DNA from: Microcaldota archaeon
GTDB taxonomy: Archaea > Micrarchaeota > Micrarchaeia > Micrarchaeales > CABMGC01
NCBI GenBank assembly: GCA_021801225.1
Contig: JAJYYF010000010.1
Span: forward strand, 1-33,737
Reading direction: 5' to 3'
Length of the DNA stretch: 33,737 nucleotides
Shown: positions 32,203 to 33,737 of the stretch, in pieces
Layout: each line of letters begins with the position of its first letter
How positions within the stretch are numbered: the stretch's first letter is position 1
Position numbers and translations under genes: made by a program
Notes under the pieces: model-generated
What the model saw: only the letters and a program-made list of their open reading frames with translations
What the model was told of the DNA's origin: nothing
Database searches by the model: none

Positions 32203-32325
32203 TTACCCATTCAGAATTAATGCTTCTACTTGTTTCTTTGCATTTTCTAATTCTTCCTTCACTTTTTTCTTCTGCTTTTCATATTACTTTATCAATAAAT
32301 CCGCATAGTCAATTTTCTTCTCCAT
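32203..32325 (-). pseudogene. Small coiled-coil gene broken by a stop codon
   Basis: From ATG 32325 the frame gives MEKKIDYADLLIK, then TAA at 32284-32286, then a further 26 residues in the same frame (YEKQKKKVKEELENAKKQVE and on) to a TAA at 32203-32205. The second half is a Lys/Glu-rich heptad-like helix, so the whole looks like one short coiled-coil protein with a nonsense mutation. Two chance frames or a sequencing error are alternatives. Confidence 0.4.
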
Positions 32326-32347
32326 ATTAACCTAAGGTATTTGAAAA

Positions 32348-33289
32348 TCATGGAATATTTATCGAAGCTACCTGACTTTCATAATAAGAATTATTGATAG
32401 CAGTGGGTTTGCCTGAGAATTCTGTATAATTTAACCAAAGATATCCTACAAAAGTTCCATTTTGGGTTCCAGTACAAGTGAGGTTATCTATTTGCTTAGG
32501 CTGATACTTAGTCAAATTAAACGTCTCATTGTAAAACTGGGCATTTGGGAAGCCATTTGATTGAATGGTATTGCCACAGCCTATCTGGACGTTATACATT
32601 ACTGGAATGACTTTCTGTCCAATGATAATATTCAACTTATTTTTTTGTGAAAGGGATGCATTTGCACATGAGAAGTTACTAAGTGCATCACAAGTTCCCT
32701 TGTAGATTATAGTAGTAGTTGAAGAAGTAGAAGTACTTGAACTTGTTGATGTAGTGCTCATAGAAATTGTACTTGTTGTAGTATTAATGGTAGTTGTGCT
32801 TGTATTCATGATGCTGTTTTGACCAAATCCTGAAAGAGCAAAGGACACGATCACTATAATACTTAAAACTACAAAGAAACCAAGAGCAAAATTGTCGTTT
32901 GTCGCTGAACTAATATCATCAGAATGGTGAACTAATAAAAATACGAAAAGTGGAAATGCAAAATTGAATACGAGTTCCCAGAAACTGATCAGTGATATTA
33001 AAAAGAAGATGATAGAGAGGAACCAATATCCAACAATAAATGCATATCGTTCTTTAATAATTTCTTCAGCTAAGACGATTAGGATAATTGCGGGTATCAA
33101 TGCTATTGCTACATTGATGCCAGAAATTGGAACTAAACCTGCTTTCTCAAAAGCTTGTATTAAAAGGCTTATTACAGCAAGAAGGATACCTATGAGTAGT
33201 TCTTCGCCCCTTGAATGCTCACCACGTTCAAATGCACCCCAATCCTGTGTAGATACAAATCTACCAGTATTGGGATCTCTAACTACCAA
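32348..33289 (-). CDS. Surface membrane protein with Ser/Thr-rich stalk
   Basis: 313 residues from TTG 33289, behind GGTGAT. A cytoplasmic N-terminus starting VVRDPNTGRFVS is followed by about five membrane helices (31-47, 57-74, 84-103, 106-120, 134-153), a Ser/Thr-rich linker (162-194) probably O-glycosylated, and an outside domain with C200, C208 and other Cys, several N-x-S/T sites and the phrase GYLWLNYT. I do not know the family. Directly downstream of the truncated gene at the window end and on the same strand, so perhaps an operon. Confidence 0.8.
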   Translation of the reverse strand: MVVRDPNTGRFVSTQDWGAFERGEHSRGEELLIGILLAVISLLIQAFEKAGLVPISGINVAIALIPAIILIVLAEEIIKERYAFIVGYWFLSIIFFLISLISFWELVFNFAFPLFVFLLVHHSDDISSATNDNFALGFFVVLSIIVIVSFALSGFGQNSIMNTSTTTINTTTSTISMSTTSTSSSTSTSSTTTIIYKGTCDALSNFSCANASLSQKNKLNIIIGQKVIPVMYNVQIGCGNTIQSNGFPNAQFYNETFNLTKYQPKQIDNLTCTGTQNGTFVGYLWLNYTEFSGKPTAINNSYYESQVASINIP

Positions 33290-33736
33290 TCAGATCACCT
33301 TACTGAGCTTGTTTAGTGTTTTCTTCTTTAATACTATTTGCTTATTGTTCTTTACCTTCATTTTCAAATATCGAAGATTTCTTTTAGATATTCCTATCTT
33401 CTTTGCCTGTTTTGGCGTTAGTTTCTTGATAATGTCCTTTATCTTTTGCTCAGTTTTGTTATCGTAAATAACATAATCGTTATCCGAAACGCCGATAACT
33501 TCGCTTTCCTCTAAATTATTCGATTCTTTGCCGATGTGTTCTATGCCATCAATCAAAATGTGCTTCCTATGTAACTCACCTATCTCACCATCATACTTGC
33601 CGTCATGGTGTTCAAAATAGCTGAAAAGAAATTCTGATAATGGTTTCCAATAGGATTTTGTGTTATCTTTGTACAATTTGCCAGTTTTGTAATCTATAAA
33701 TGGCGTATAAGGAACTAAATCGTAGTTCTTTGTGTA
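33290..33736 (-). CDS. Unknown protein, 5' end cut off by the window
   Basis: The frame is open to the window edge; 148 residues are visible, starting YTKNYDLVPYTPFIDYKTGK. The middle (SYWKPLSEFLFSYFEHHDGK, then GELHRKHILIDGIEHIGKES) looks like a folded domain I cannot name. The C-terminal part (LTPKQAKKIGISKRNLRYLK) reads as a helix-turn-helix, followed by a basic end. A nucleic-acid-binding protein is likely. An internal TTG (33676) need not be the start, since coding character continues upstream. It abuts the next gene without a gap. Confidence 0.7.
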   Translation of the reverse strand, partial: YTKNYDLVPYTPFIDYKTGKLYKDNTKSYWKPLSEFLFSYFEHHDGKYDGEIGELHRKHILIDGIEHIGKESNNLEESEVIGVSDNDYVIYDNKTEQKIKDIIKKLTPKQAKKIGISKRNLRYLKMKVKNNKQIVLKKKTLNKLSKVI

Positions 33737-33737
33737 A

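Overview
The window is AT-rich DNA with archaeal gene content. It has RNase P protein Rpp29, the eukaryote-type ribosomal proteins S4e, L32e, L19e, S6e and L40e, topoisomerase VI subunit B, aIF2-gamma, CDC48 and a Dim2/Pno1-type KH protein. Ribosome binding sites are of the archaeal GGTGAT type and TATA boxes lie upstream of several genes. Genes are densely packed, and many uncharacterised membrane proteins sit beside a minimal core. This suggests a small-genome DPANN-type archaeon (Parvarchaeota/Micrarchaeota-like); that lineage is an inference from gene style only, since no database search was possible.

Layout. (1) 1-647: a truncated reading frame, a probable 48-codon Sec61-beta-like gene on the minus strand that lacks an ordinary start codon, and non-coding DNA. 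(2) 648-6451: a continuous plus-strand ribosomal operon, rnp1-S17-L14-L24-S4e-L5-S14-S8-L6-L32e-L19e-L18-S5. The usual L22-S3-L29 genes upstream and L30-L15-secY genes downstream are absent. (3) 6545-6615: tRNA-His. (4) 6678-22617: a 16-kb plus-strand cluster of genes that I read as a type IV secretion/DNA-transfer-like envelope machine. It holds a membrane-anchored basic protein, six consecutive polytopic membrane paralogs sharing one motif, two paralogous membrane-anchored proteins that resemble a detached VirB4 N-terminal domain, a VirB4/HerA-type ATPase, a small free copy of that ATPase's C-terminal domain, a zinc-ribbon membrane protein, a coiled-coil/winged-helix protein and a large glycosylation-rich ectodomain protein. 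(5) 22632-24780, minus: top6B and the Dim2-like gene. (6) 24781-25276: an intergenic region with an eight-unit, exactly 10-bp-phased AT repeat. (7) 25277-27146, plus: a coiled-coil/winged-helix regulator, a strong hairpin plus T-run, a 57-aa protein and a DHH phosphoesterase. (8) 27141-30954, minus: cdc48-S6e-aIF2-gamma. (9) 31131-32128, plus: L40e, a small winged-helix protein, a DUF2666-like protein and tRNA-Pro. (10) 32203-33737, minus: a broken small gene, a Ser/Thr-rich surface membrane protein and a truncated unknown gene.

How the parts may work together. The secretion-like cluster has the ingredients of a membrane translocation machine: one motor ATPase, membrane collars carrying the motor's N-terminal domain, six candidate channel subunits and a surface-exposed protein. 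Its nearest described relatives by architecture are VirB4/VirB6 of conjugation systems and the crenarchaeal Ced DNA importer, but the six-fold paralog expansion and the dismembered VirB4 are unusual. No relaxase, integrase or transposase was found, so it looks like a resident chromosomal system rather than a mobile element. It lies where conserved synteny is broken on both sides (L30-L15-secY missing on the left, top6A missing on the right).
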